A DNA stretch of 64,000 nt from Ruminococcus sp. GTDB taxonomy: Bacteria; Bacillota; Clostridia; Oscillospirales; Ruminococcaceae. The notes under the pieces were generated by a model, which was not told the DNA's origin, made no database searches, and saw only the letters and a program-made list of their open reading frames with translations. This document shows, piece after piece, positions 1-7,522 of the stretch. Positions within the stretch are counted from its first letter, which is position 1. Each line of letters opens with the position of its first letter. The stretch spans positions 57,053 to 121,052 of the forward strand of contig JAEEVL010000008.1 of assembly GCA_016290875.1 (NCBI GenBank), given 5' to 3'. The translations under genes were made by a program, and so were the position numbers.

Positions 1-1
1 C

Positions 2-520
2 GTTACAAACAAGTGGCCTGCACGTTTTGTTATTATGTTCATCCAGACTTGGATGTGGTTTGGTAATACCATGATCATGCTTATGTCTGGTATTATGGGT
101 ATTAACCCGTCTCTGTTCGAGGCTGCAAGTATCGACGGTGCAAGCAGCGGACAGGTATTCAGAAAGATCACTCTTCCTCTCCTGAGCCCCATCATGGTTT
201 ACACTCTCGTAACATCTATGATCGGTGGTCTCCAGATGTTCGATATTCCTTATCTGTATCATGCTGGTAACGTTCCTAATAAGGAAGTTTCCACAGTGGC
301 AGTATTCATTTACGGACACTTCCATACAGGTCAGAAGTATCAGAACTATGGTTACTCAGGTGCAGCTTCCGTACTCCTGTTTATGGTAACGCTTCTCCTT
401 GGCTCTATCACATTCTATATGAATAGAGATGTTGATGCGATTGCTAAGAAAAAGCAGCGCAAAAAGCTCGCTAAGCAGGTAAAAGCGCAGAATAAGCAGT
501 TTGGAGGTCTGAGCGTATGA
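2..520 (+). CDS. Sugar ABC transporter permease (MalF/UgpA type), 5' end cut by the window
   Basis: Membrane permease of a carbohydrate ABC importer. The reading frame is open back to base 2 without a start, so the N-terminus lies outside the window. The visible part carries the cytoplasmic EAA loop of binding-protein-dependent permeases (EAASIDGA, followed by a PLL) that contacts the ATPase. Hydrophobic segments lie on both sides, and the C-terminal tail is rich in lysine. The stop codon overlaps the start of the next permease (ATGA), as is usual for paired MalF/MalG-type subunits. The sugar cannot be told; the binding protein is presumably upstream, outside the window. Confidence 0.9.
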   Translation, partial: VTNKWPARFVIMFIQTWMWFGNTMIMLMSGIMGINPSLFEAASIDGASSGQVFRKITLPLLSPIMVYTLVTSMIGGLQMFDIPYLYHAGNVPNKEVSTVAVFIYGHFHTGQKYQNYGYSGAASVLLFMVTLLLGSITFYMNRDVDAIAKKKQRKKLAKQVKAQNKQFGGLSV

Positions 521-1407
521 GCAAAATGAAATCTGTATACGGACAGCCTAAGGATAACTATATGTTCAAGATCAGACTCAAGTCAGGTATCCTGTTCTTT
601 TGGTGTCTGATTCTCACAATTATCTGCGTGCTTCCTATTTACATCCTTGTAATTAATGCTACACGTCTCGATACTGATATTGCCGGCGGACTTGCTATCG
701 TTCCGGATAAGTATCTCGGACGTAATATCAGAGCTATGAAGCAGAACTTCGGAAACCTCTTCAAGCCGCTTATCGGTTACAGAAACAGTGCTATCATCAC
801 AGTTTCTGCTACTTTCCTTACTGTTTTCTTCTCAGCTCTTACAGCTTATGGTATTCATGTTTATGAATTCAAGCTCAAAGAAGTATCTTATACTGTAATA
901 CTTCTTATCATGATGGTTCCTACTCAGGTAACCGCTACCGGATTCCTTAACTTCATGGCTAAGATCGGCCTTGTTGATACATACTGGCCTCTTATCCTTC
1001 CGGCAGCAGCTGCTCCTGCGATCGTATTCTTTATGCGATCGTACATGAAATCGTCGTTCCCACTCGACATTGTTGAGGCTGCACGTATCGACGGTTCTGG
1101 TGAGTTCAGAACTTTCCTTACAATAGCTATTCCTATGATGAAGCCGGCTATCGCTGTTCAGGCGATCTTCGCTTTCGTTGCTAACTGGAATAACTTCTAT
1201 ACACCTTCAATGATCCTTCTTAGCTCCAAGACAGAGCAGAAGACACTTCCTATGATGATCTCCTCTATCCAGGCATCAGATAAGACCAGCGACCTCGGCG
1301 TTGTTTACACATGTATCGCGCTCAGTATCGTTCCGATCATTATCGCATATGTTCTGCTTTCAAGATACATCATCGCAGGTGTTGCACTTGGTGGTGTAAA
1401 GGAATAA
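517..1407 (+). CDS. Sugar ABC transporter permease (MalG/UgpE type)
   Basis: Second membrane subunit of the same importer, 296 residues, the usual length for this family. It has about six membrane segments, beginning with one near residues 25-48, and a cytoplasmic EAA loop (EAARIDGSG) near residue 188. Translation is coupled to the upstream permease by a 4-base overlap. The gene is the last of its operon: two stacked terminators follow within 60 bases. No ATPase gene is nearby, which is common because MsmK-type ATPases are shared between sugar importers. Confidence 0.92.
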   Translation: MSKMKSVYGQPKDNYMFKIRLKSGILFFWCLILTIICVLPIYILVINATRLDTDIAGGLAIVPDKYLGRNIRAMKQNFGNLFKPLIGYRNSAIITVSATFLTVFFSALTAYGIHVYEFKLKEVSYTVILLIMMVPTQVTATGFLNFMAKIGLVDTYWPLILPAAAAPAIVFFMRSYMKSSFPLDIVEAARIDGSGEFRTFLTIAIPMMKPAIAVQAIFAFVANWNNFYTPSMILLSSKTEQKTLPMMISSIQASDKTSDLGVVYTCIALSIVPIIIAYVLLSRYIIAGVALGGVKE

Positions 1408-1417
1408 TAGCATTATT

Positions 1418-1447
1418 AACAGCACACTTCGGTGTGCTGTTTTTTTA
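1418..1447 (+). terminator. Rho-independent terminator after the sugar permeases
   Basis: A perfect 10-bp stem (AACAGCACAC / GTGTGCTGTT) closes a TTCG tetraloop and is followed by a run of six T. It starts 11 bases after the permease stop codon. Confidence 0.93.
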
Positions 1448-1448
1448 T

Positions 1449-1470
1449 GGCGCTTCGGCGTCTTATTTTT
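1449..1470 (+). terminator. Second, shorter terminator in tandem
   Basis: A 5-bp stem (GGCGC / GCGTC with one G-T pair) on a TTCG loop is followed by TTATTTTTTT. It directly follows the first terminator and would catch read-through before the spoIIIA locus. Confidence 0.65.
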
Positions 1471-1472
1471 TT

Positions 1473-1502
1473 GTAATAACTCAGGCTTGTACCGAATATA
1501 AT
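1473..1502 (+). promoter_or_regulatory. Possible sigma-E-type promoter of the spoIIIA locus
   Basis: GTAATAAC and AATATAAT are separated by 14 bases, resembling the mother-cell sigma-E pattern (-35 near GTCATATT, -10 near CATACAAT). It lies 21 bases upstream of the spoIIIAA start. The match is partial. The assignment rests mainly on the known sigma-E control of spoIIIA in Bacillus and Clostridium. Confidence 0.35.
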
Positions 1503-1523
1503 CAAGTGAAGGGAGTGTTAAGA

Positions 1524-2447
1524 ATGAAAGAGCGTACAAGCTATGATGTTATATGCAGTTATCTTCCGGCTCGTCTGAGACGTATTATGAACGAAGTATC
1601 TGCCGGTGACAGGCGTTCGCTGACTGAGGTACGACTGAGGAGCGGCAGACCTGTTTCGTTCGTTTATCCATATGGCAGCCGTTTTCTTACCGATAACGGT
1701 GAACTTACAGCGAGCTACATGAATAAAGCCTGTGTGAAAGTTACTTCTTCTGAGATAGCTGAAACTGTTGAAGCATTATGCAAGTATTCTGTTCACAGCT
1801 GCAAGCGTGAGTTGAGTGAGGGTTATTTTGTACCTGCCGGCGGTATAAGAGTAGGCGCTGCCGGAACAGCAGATACGTCTGTTGGTGGAGTACTAAGGGA
1901 TTTCAGTTCACTGAATTTCAGGCTATCCCGTGAGGTTATAGGGTGTGCTGATGAGATATATCGTTTATGCGACAATTGCACGGGCTTGCTTGTGTGCGGT
2001 GGAGTAAATTCCGGAAAGACTACCATGCTGCGTGATTTGTGCCGTATGACCGGAAACAGATATAAGGCTGTTCTTGTTGACGAGCGGAACGAGATCTCTG
2101 CTTCTTCGGGCGGAAATATCGGCTTCGATATTGGCGCCATGACTGATGTCATTGTCGGACAGGAACGAGCAAAAGCTATTAACTCGGCGGTGAGAACACT
2201 TTCCCCGGACGTTATCTTCTGCGATGAAATTTCCGTTCCGGCTGATGCAGAAGCCATACTATCTGCTTTCGGCAGCGGAGTGAGGTTTGTGGCAACAATG
2301 CACGCTGGTTCTTACGATGAATTGATGCAGAGAAGCGTTGGACGCCACCTTATCGAAGCAAAAGTGTTTGAGTATGCTGTGATCCTGCGCGGCAGTGGTT
2401 GTTGTTCGGAGGTAAGCGAGGTGCGGAGGCTGAAAGATGTGGTTTAG
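1524..2447 (+). CDS. spoIIIAA: Stage III sporulation protein AA, ATPase
   Basis: Secretion-type ATPase that powers the SpoIIIA-SpoIIQ channel between mother cell and forespore. The 307-residue product has a Walker A motif GGVNSGKTT near residue 160 and a Walker B-like VIFCDEI near residue 232. The open frame extends farther upstream into the terminators. I chose the ATG at 1524 because GAAGGGAG lies just before it and the known family N-terminus fits. The stop overlaps spoIIIAB by 11 bases. It is the first of eight spoIIIA genes in canonical order. Confidence 0.93.
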   Translation: MKERTSYDVICSYLPARLRRIMNEVSAGDRRSLTEVRLRSGRPVSFVYPYGSRFLTDNGELTASYMNKACVKVTSSEIAETVEALCKYSVHSCKRELSEGYFVPAGGIRVGAAGTADTSVGGVLRDFSSLNFRLSREVIGCADEIYRLCDNCTGLLVCGGVNSGKTTMLRDLCRMTGNRYKAVLVDERNEISASSGGNIGFDIGAMTDVIVGQERAKAINSAVRTLSPDVIFCDEISVPADAEAILSAFGSGVRFVATMHAGSYDELMQRSVGRHLIEAKVFEYAVILRGSGCCSEVSEVRRLKDVV

Positions 2448-2940
2448 ACTTTTGGCGGCGATAATGTTCACGCTTGCAGGCGGCTGTGCAGGTATCGCTG
2501 TTTCGCAGCAGCTTCGTCACCGGCAGGAAGTTTGTGCTGCGATAGGCAGCCTTCTCAGGGACATTTCGGTCTGTATTCGCTCTGTGGGTATGAATGTTTA
2601 CGATATTGCGGCAAAGCTGAGAGGCGAGCCCGCTTATAAGGAGCTGACTTTTCTCAGTTTGCTGCCTGTGGATTTTTCTGAGGGGGAGAACTTCCGTGAG
2701 TCATGGCAGAACGCTCTGAATTCTCAGGAATTCCCGGAAGAGGAGCGAAGTATACTTGCAGAACTTGGGAATATGCTTGGCAGGACTGACGCTGAGGGGC
2801 AGCTTGCTGGATTGGACGTGCTTGAGGAGCGTATCCGATGTCTCGAGAGTGAACGGCGTTCCGTATTTATTGAAAAGGGAAGAATGTACCGCAGCGCCGG
2901 AGTGCTCTTCGGGGTAATGGCTGGGATACTTGTGATATAG
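2437..2940 (+). CDS. spoIIIAB: Stage III sporulation protein AB
   Basis: A 167-residue membrane-anchored protein with one hydrophobic segment at residues 4-22, a helical middle and a second hydrophobic stretch at the C-terminus. This layout matches SpoIIIAB, which resembles type II secretion protein GspF and helps couple the SpoIIIAA ATPase to the channel. It overlaps spoIIIAA, and 11 bases separate it from spoIIIAC, where CGGAGG serves as ribosome binding site. The family call rests on length, topology and position. Confidence 0.88.
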   Translation: MWFRLLAAIMFTLAGGCAGIAVSQQLRHRQEVCAAIGSLLRDISVCIRSVGMNVYDIAAKLRGEPAYKELTFLSLLPVDFSEGENFRESWQNALNSQEFPEEERSILAELGNMLGRTDAEGQLAGLDVLEERIRCLESERRSVFIEKGRMYRSAGVLFGVMAGILVI

Positions 2941-2951
2941 CGGAGGTATGA

Positions 2952-3149
2952 ATGGATATTGATCTGATATTCAAGATAGCCGGAACAGGCATAATAGTGG
3001 CTGTTCTGAATCTTGTCCTCAAACGCGCCGAACGTGAGGAACAGGCTATGATGACTACACTTGCCGGACTTATAGTCGTTCTGGTCGTGATAGTTCAGGA
3101 GATAGGCGAGCTCTTTGAAACGGTCAAGACGGTGTTCGGGCTATGGTAG
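2952..3149 (+). CDS. spoIIIAC: Stage III sporulation protein AC
   Basis: A 65-residue membrane protein with two hydrophobic helices around a short loop containing KRAEREEQA, typical of SpoIIIAC. In Bacillus it is a small integral subunit of the forespore channel with SpoIIIAD. It overlaps spoIIIAD by 7 bases. Confidence 0.9.
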   Translation: MDIDLIFKIAGTGIIVAVLNLVLKRAEREEQAMMTTLAGLIVVLVVIVQEIGELFETVKTVFGLW

Positions 3150-3532
3150 ACAACAGTTTTTCAGCAGCGGTTTTCTGCATATGCTCGGCTGTTCTTGCGG
3201 TCATGCTCAGACAGTACAGCCGTGAACAGGCGCTGTTTGCTTCACTTGCGGCGTGTATAGGTGTTGTAGGCGGAGCTGTTCTGCTGATAGGACCGTTGCT
3301 GACAGAGATCAGTGATATTTTTACATCTGCCGGTATATCCGATGACTATATCTCCCTTGTTTTCAAGGCACTTGCGATATCTTTCATTACGCAGATAACT
3401 TCGGACATTTGCCGAGACAGCGGTGAAACTGCTATAGCTTCAGCGGCTGAGCTTTGGGGACGCGGAGCTCTTGTCTTTATGAGCCTGCCTGTCGTCAGAG
3501 TTCTTATGGAGATGATAAATGAGATCATTTAG
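3143..3532 (+). CDS. spoIIIAD: Stage III sporulation protein AD
   Basis: A 129-residue polytopic membrane protein, about four hydrophobic segments, related to SpoIIIAC. The motif SFITQITSDICRDSGE in the second half is characteristic of the family. The gene overlaps both neighbours, in keeping with a tightly coupled operon. Confidence 0.9.
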   Translation: MVDNSFSAAVFCICSAVLAVMLRQYSREQALFASLAACIGVVGGAVLLIGPLLTEISDIFTSAGISDDYISLVFKALAISFITQITSDICRDSGETAIASAAELWGRGALVFMSLPVVRVLMEMINEII

Positions 3533-4637
3533 GACGTGTGTTATGAGAAGACTAATTATAGCGGCGGTTGTGTTCATACTGCTTCTTACGGCAGCTGTAC
3601 CGCTTACTGTCGCAGCTGATAATTCTTCGGCCGAGGAGGAGATAAGCGGTCAGGTGAACGATATGCTCGAGGAATACGATATAGGTCTTGATTATGGTGA
3701 TATAGCTGGTATGAGCTTTTCTGAGCTTATTTCTTATGTGCGAAGCGCGGCTGCTGCAAGAGCTTCCGCACCGATAAAAATGCTCGGTACTCTGATAGCT
3801 GTTGCTGTATTCACTGCGGTCGTGCGCAGCGTTGGAGAAGCGGCTTTACCCGAAAAAACTGGCGCACAGACATATGATATGGTGTGTGTTATCACGGCTG
3901 TTGCTGTGATGACTCCGCAGATACTGGCTGTCTATGAGCGTTCTATGGAAGCTATTCGGCGTGTCAGCGGCTTTATAGCGGTATTTGTTCCGATATTTTC
4001 AGGAATGACAATAGCTTCTGGCGGAGCTCTTACAGGCAGCGTTTATAATACCGCAGCTCTCGGAGTTTCTGAGGTTATAACTGCTCTGTCGGCAGGCTAT
4101 CTCATGCCTTTACTGAGTATGACGGCAGTTCTTGCAGTGACGGGCAGCGTTTTCCCAGCCAGTTGTGTTGATAATATCGCGTCTATGCTGAAAAAGATTG
4201 TAACATGGGGCATTACTATAGTTATGACGCTTTTCAGCGGATTTGTCACGCTCAAATGCACGCTTGCCGGAAAAGCTGACGGAGCGGCTGCAAAAACGGC
4301 TAAGTTTGTTATATCCGGAAGTGTTCCGATAGTCGGCGGTGCTGTTTCTGATGCGTATTCATCGGTAAGAGGAAGCTTTGACGTTATAGTTAGCACAGCC
4401 GGTATCGCCGGGACACTGGCGGTCGTGTTGATAATGCTGCCGTCTGTTATCGAGATAGTCATCTTCAGAGCGGTGATGTGGATAGGTACATCGGCAGCAG
4501 AGCTTTTTTCAGCAGCGCCGCTTGCGAAGCTGCTGAAAGGACTCGACAGTGGGCTCGCAATAGCACAAAGCGTCCTTGTGAGTTATATGGTCATATTTGT
4601 GATCTGCACGGCGATGGTCATGCAGAGCGTACCGTAA
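3519..4637 (+). CDS. spoIIIAE: Stage III sporulation protein AE
   Basis: Large membrane subunit of the mother cell-forespore channel, 372 residues. A signal-like N-terminus (RRLIIAAVVFILLL) is followed by a short extracytoplasmic region and then six or more hydrophobic segments. The start at 3519 has GGAG seven bases upstream and overlaps spoIIIAD by 14 bases; ATG 3543, eight codons on, is an equally good alternative. Conserved family features such as SGSVPIVGGAVSDAY are visible near residue 265. Confidence 0.92.
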   Translation: MRSFRTCVMRRLIIAAVVFILLLTAAVPLTVAADNSSAEEEISGQVNDMLEEYDIGLDYGDIAGMSFSELISYVRSAAAARASAPIKMLGTLIAVAVFTAVVRSVGEAALPEKTGAQTYDMVCVITAVAVMTPQILAVYERSMEAIRRVSGFIAVFVPIFSGMTIASGGALTGSVYNTAALGVSEVITALSAGYLMPLLSMTAVLAVTGSVFPASCVDNIASMLKKIVTWGITIVMTLFSGFVTLKCTLAGKADGAAAKTAKFVISGSVPIVGGAVSDAYSSVRGSFDVIVSTAGIAGTLAVVLIMLPSVIEIVIFRAVMWIGTSAAELFSAAPLAKLLKGLDSGLAIAQSVLVSYMVIFVICTAMVMQSVP

Positions 4638-4646
4638 GGAGGCTGA

Positions 4647-5108
4647 ATGGACGGATTCACCAGCGCTGTAAAGGCAATATGTGCAGCTTCTGCGGCAGTA
4701 TGTCTGATAGAATACATAACTTCGGGTAGCCAACTGAAACGGCAGGTTAAAATGCTCCTTGACCTCATTATGGCAGTCGTGGTGCTTACGCCGTTCGTAA
4801 GCGGGAATGCAGTTTTTGAACTTCCGGAGCTAAGTGAGCTTGAACCGCCGCGTCTCGAAGCTGCTGCTGAGCTCTATAATGAGGAATTGTGCAGGCAGAC
4901 TGCCGAAAACATAGGCGCTGTTCTTCACGAACAGATAAAGGCTGCCGGTATAGACTGCGAGAGCATCGACATTGAGATTAATATTTCTCCCGGGGGCAGC
5001 ATATCTATTATTAGAGTCACTGTCATGGCGGATAACTTTGCTGATGCGGCGGAAATAATCAGGAACAGCCTCGGAGACGATACGGAGGTAGCAGATGGGA
5101 ATAGTTGA
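4647..5108 (+). CDS. spoIIIAF: Stage III sporulation protein AF
   Basis: A 153-residue protein with two N-terminal membrane helices (about residues 5-23 and 34-50) and a soluble C-terminal domain of the ring-building type found in SpoIIIAF and SpoIIIAG. AAGGAGG lies just before the ATG. The 3' end overlaps spoIIIAG by 14 bases. Confidence 0.88.
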   Translation: MDGFTSAVKAICAASAAVCLIEYITSGSQLKRQVKMLLDLIMAVVVLTPFVSGNAVFELPELSELEPPRLEAAAELYNEELCRQTAENIGAVLHEQIKAAGIDCESIDIEINISPGGSISIIRVTVMADNFADAAEIIRNSLGDDTEVADGNS

Positions 5109-5658
5109 CAGGATAAAGAGTTTTAAAGGCGACCGCAGGATGATGAAAGCTGTGATAGTATTCGGGGTGGCAGGTCTGCTGCTGATAATGATGTCTGCAT
5201 TGACTGACGGCGGCAGTGATAAGAAAAGTACGGATAAAGCCGTTCTTTCTGCTGAACTCAGCAGCGATGCCTATTGCTCTGAGACTGAACGGCGTCTCGA
5301 AGACTTTTTGCGAAAGATAAACGGTGCAGGTGAGGTAAAGGCATTTATCAAGGTCGGGAGTGAGCAGAAATACATATATGCCACAGAGGGGAAGAAGAGC
5401 GTTTCCGATAAAAAATCAGAGGAGGAGGAGAAATATGTACTTATAGGCGGCAGCAGCGGAAAGGAAGCACTTGTAGAAACAGTTGAAGCCCCTGAGATAG
5501 AGGGCGCTGTGATACTTTGCAGCGGCTGCGGAGATCCTGCGGTAAGAGAACAGGTCTACCGAGCGGCGGCAGCGGCTCTTGGTCTACCCACAGCAAAGAT
5601 ATATGTAGCCAGATTAAGTTCGCCGGGAAAAGCTCCGGCATCATATCAAGGAGGATAA
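5095..5658 (+). CDS. spoIIIAG: Stage III sporulation protein AG
   Basis: Single-pass membrane protein of 187 residues with a helix near residues 20-36 and a soluble domain that in Bacillus forms a large ring in the intermembrane space. The family signature around LRKINGAGEVKAFI and the C-terminal VYRAAAAALGLPTAKIYV are present. A charged lysine/glutamate-rich insertion follows YATEGKK. It is one of the best-recognised members of the locus. Confidence 0.92.
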   Translation: MGIVDRIKSFKGDRRMMKAVIVFGVAGLLLIMMSALTDGGSDKKSTDKAVLSAELSSDAYCSETERRLEDFLRKINGAGEVKAFIKVGSEQKYIYATEGKKSVSDKKSEEEEKYVLIGGSSGKEALVETVEAPEIEGAVILCSGCGDPAVREQVYRAAAAALGLPTAKIYVARLSSPGKAPASYQGG

Positions 5659-5660
5659 CA

Positions 5661-6212
5661 ATGAAGAAACCAACTATCATCATCGGGAAAAAGCAGATAA
5701 TCATGACTTGTCTTACGCTTATGCTTGGAGCAGCGGTGTATGTAAATTATGCTACAGCTCCTGAAATCGGGGACAAGAAGGACGGAACGGTTTCAGCTTC
5801 GGAGGACGGCAGCATAGCGCATTACGGCGAGACTGAATTCGTCAATGCCGATGTCGGTGCAGCTTCGGACTATTTCGCACAGGCAAGGCTCGACAGGATG
5901 AACGGAAGGGATGAAGCTGTACAGACTCTCCAGACAGTAATGGGCGGCGGTGACCTTACTGAAGACGAGATGGTCGTGAATGCCCTTGATGCAGTTCAGG
6001 TATCAAAGCTGATAGAGTCGGAGGGGAAGATAGAGTCACTTATCAGGGCTCAGGGATTTGCGGACTGCGTAGCCTATCTTGACGGCGAAACAGCTAAGGT
6101 AGTTGTGAAGACAGAGGGACTTGACAAGGCTCAGGCAGCTTCGATAAAGGAAATCATACTCGGCGAAACTGAAGTGCCGGCAGAAAATATAAGAATTTTT
6201 GAAGTAAAGTAG
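5661..6212 (+). CDS. spoIIIAH: Stage III sporulation protein AH
   Basis: The 183-residue partner of forespore SpoIIQ, with one membrane helix near residues 12-28 and a soluble domain ending in the ring-building fold. The open frame begins upstream inside spoIIIAG. The true start is the ATG at 5661, preceded by AAGGAGGATAAC and two bases after the spoIIIAG stop. Residues DYFAQARLDRMNGRDEA match the conserved first helix of SpoIIIAH. It is the last gene of the locus; a new promoter starts in the next bases. Confidence 0.92.
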   Translation: MKKPTIIIGKKQIIMTCLTLMLGAAVYVNYATAPEIGDKKDGTVSASEDGSIAHYGETEFVNADVGAASDYFAQARLDRMNGRDEAVQTLQTVMGGGDLTEDEMVVNALDAVQVSKLIESEGKIESLIRAQGFADCVAYLDGETAKVVVKTEGLDKAQAASIKEIILGETEVPAENIRIFEVK

Positions 6213-6241
6213 TTGAAAAACGATAATTTTTTTGGTATAAT
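6213..6241 (+). promoter_or_regulatory. Sigma-A promoter for the Asp23-nusB-dxs-recN run
   Basis: TTGAAA at 6213-6218 and TATAAT at 6236-6241 are 17 bases apart, directly after the spoIIIAH stop. It is about 70 bases upstream of the Asp23-like gene and the only good promoter seen before the long run of closely packed genes. Confidence 0.75.
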
Positions 6242-6312
6242 ATAAACGTGAGAGTGTAGACGGAAAATTGATTAAAAAATACACTCAAATCTATGCCCAA
6301 CGGAGGTACAAA

Positions 6313-6648
6313 ATGGAAGTTGAAAAGGAAGCTGTCAAGAGCAGACTTAAAATATCTGACGACGTTATGATTACAGTTGCCCGGCTTGCCGCCCTCGATG
6401 TAAAGGGCGTCGCAAGTCTCGGCGGCGAAGTGAACAAGATCAGCAAGGTCAGAAGAAACGGCCCTATCAAAGTAAGTATGCTTGGAGACGTTGCAGCAAT
6501 AGATATAAAGATCATCGTCAAGAGCGGTTTTAAAGCCTGTGCAGTAGCTCTCGATGTTCAGAATGCCGTTAAGGAAAACATACAGAATATGACAGGTGTC
6601 GCTGTGGCAAGAGTTAATGTCACTATCAGCGGCGTTGTATTTGAATAA
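6313..6648 (+). CDS. Asp23/Gls24 family envelope stress protein
   Basis: A 111-residue protein of the Asp23/Gls24 (YloU/YqhY) family, recognised by the N-terminal ISDDVMITVARLAALDVKGVASLGG and the C-terminal VARVNVTISGVVF. YqhY is encoded between the acc genes and nusB in Bacillus and affects acetyl-CoA carboxylase; this copy is likewise close to nusB, but no acc genes are present. The start at 6313 has CGGAGG upstream; the longer open frame begins at 6268 without a good ribosome site. Confidence 0.9.
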   Translation: MEVEKEAVKSRLKISDDVMITVARLAALDVKGVASLGGEVNKISKVRRNGPIKVSMLGDVAAIDIKIIVKSGFKACAVALDVQNAVKENIQNMTGVAVARVNVTISGVVFE

Positions 6649-7091
6649 TGGTACGCAGGTATATCCCGACCGACCTTGAAGAAGCGGCAGAGGCGTTTTG
6701 TGCAGCGTTCAACTCTGCTCCGTGGAAGGAGAAATGGACTGTTGATCTTGCTGCGGCACGTATCAGCGAGCTCACATCAGGACCGCAGTCGGTTGGGTAC
6801 GTTTACGTTGAGGACGATAAGGTAAAAGGCATACTTGCAGGCAGAGTGCTCACATATATCTTCGGTATCGAGTATGTCGTGGACGATCTCTGCATCGCAC
6901 CTGATATCCAGCATAAAAACTGCGGCACAGAGCTGCTGAAATATGCTGAAAAGGATCTTGCCAAGGAAGGTGTTGCTGCTATGGCTCTCCTGACTACAAG
7001 CGGATATCCGAGCCATAAATTCTACCTGAAGAACGGATTTGCAGAGAACAAGGACGTGGTATTCATGTTCCGTCCTCTCGATAAAATATAA
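6648..7091 (+). CDS. GNAT family N-acetyltransferase
   Basis: A 147-residue acetyl-CoA-dependent acetyltransferase. The GNAT core is visible: IEYVVDDLCIAPDIQHKNCGTELL gives the strand-turn-helix that binds acetyl-CoA, and the C-terminal YPSHKFYLKNGF is the usual motif B. The start overlaps the previous stop (TAATG). Its substrate cannot be inferred; it sits inside the Asp23-nusB interval. Confidence 0.88.
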   Translation: MVRRYIPTDLEEAAEAFCAAFNSAPWKEKWTVDLAAARISELTSGPQSVGYVYVEDDKVKGILAGRVLTYIFGIEYVVDDLCIAPDIQHKNCGTELLKYAEKDLAKEGVAAMALLTTSGYPSHKFYLKNGFAENKDVVFMFRPLDKI

Positions 7092-7102
7092 GGAGTTTTC
7101 AA

Positions 7103-7522
7103 ATGACAAGACACGAGATAAGAGACAGCGCATTCAAGCTGGTTTTTGAGCAGCTTCTGCGCGATGATGATATACAGGAGCTTTACGAGATAGCTGAGGA
7201 GATCGATGAGATCACAGTCAACGACGAGGTAAAGAAGCTCGTTGAGGGCACTATCGCTCACGCTGAGGAACTCGATGGTATTATTTCCAGCTACAGCAAG
7301 TCAAGAAGCATCGCCCGTATATCCAAGCTCAACCTGGCTTTGCTCAGGATAGCCCTCTATGAGTCTATTTATGACGAGAATACGCCTATGAACGCTGCTA
7401 TCAGCGAGGCTGTAAAGCTGGCTATGACCTATACATATCAGGAGGACGCTTCATTCATCAACGGACTCCTCGGTGCATATTCAAGAGACGCTGCCAAGAA
7501 GGAAGATAAGGAAAATGCCTGA
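7103..7522 (+). CDS. nusB: Transcription antitermination factor NusB
   Basis: All-helical RNA-binding protein that acts with NusE at boxA during rRNA transcription. The 139-residue length, N-terminal RHEIRDSAFKLVFEQ and C-terminal EDASFINGLLGA are all typical. AAGGAG lies eight bases before the ATG. The stop overlaps the next gene by eight bases. Confidence 0.96.
   Translation: MTRHEIRDSAFKLVFEQLLRDDDIQELYEIAEEIDEITVNDEVKKLVEGTIAHAEELDGIISSYSKSRSIARISKLNLALLRIALYESIYDENTPMNAAISEAVKLAMTYTYQEDASFINGLLGAYSRDAAKKEDKENA

Noticed and set aside
1311..1523. Upstream extension of the spoIIIAA frame
   Set aside because: It would cover the end of the permease gene and both terminators; ATG 1524 has a good ribosome site and fits the family.
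4478..4768. Several frames on both strands inside spoIIIAE and spoIIIAF
   Set aside because: They are shadows of recognised spoIIIA genes without ribosome sites or motifs.
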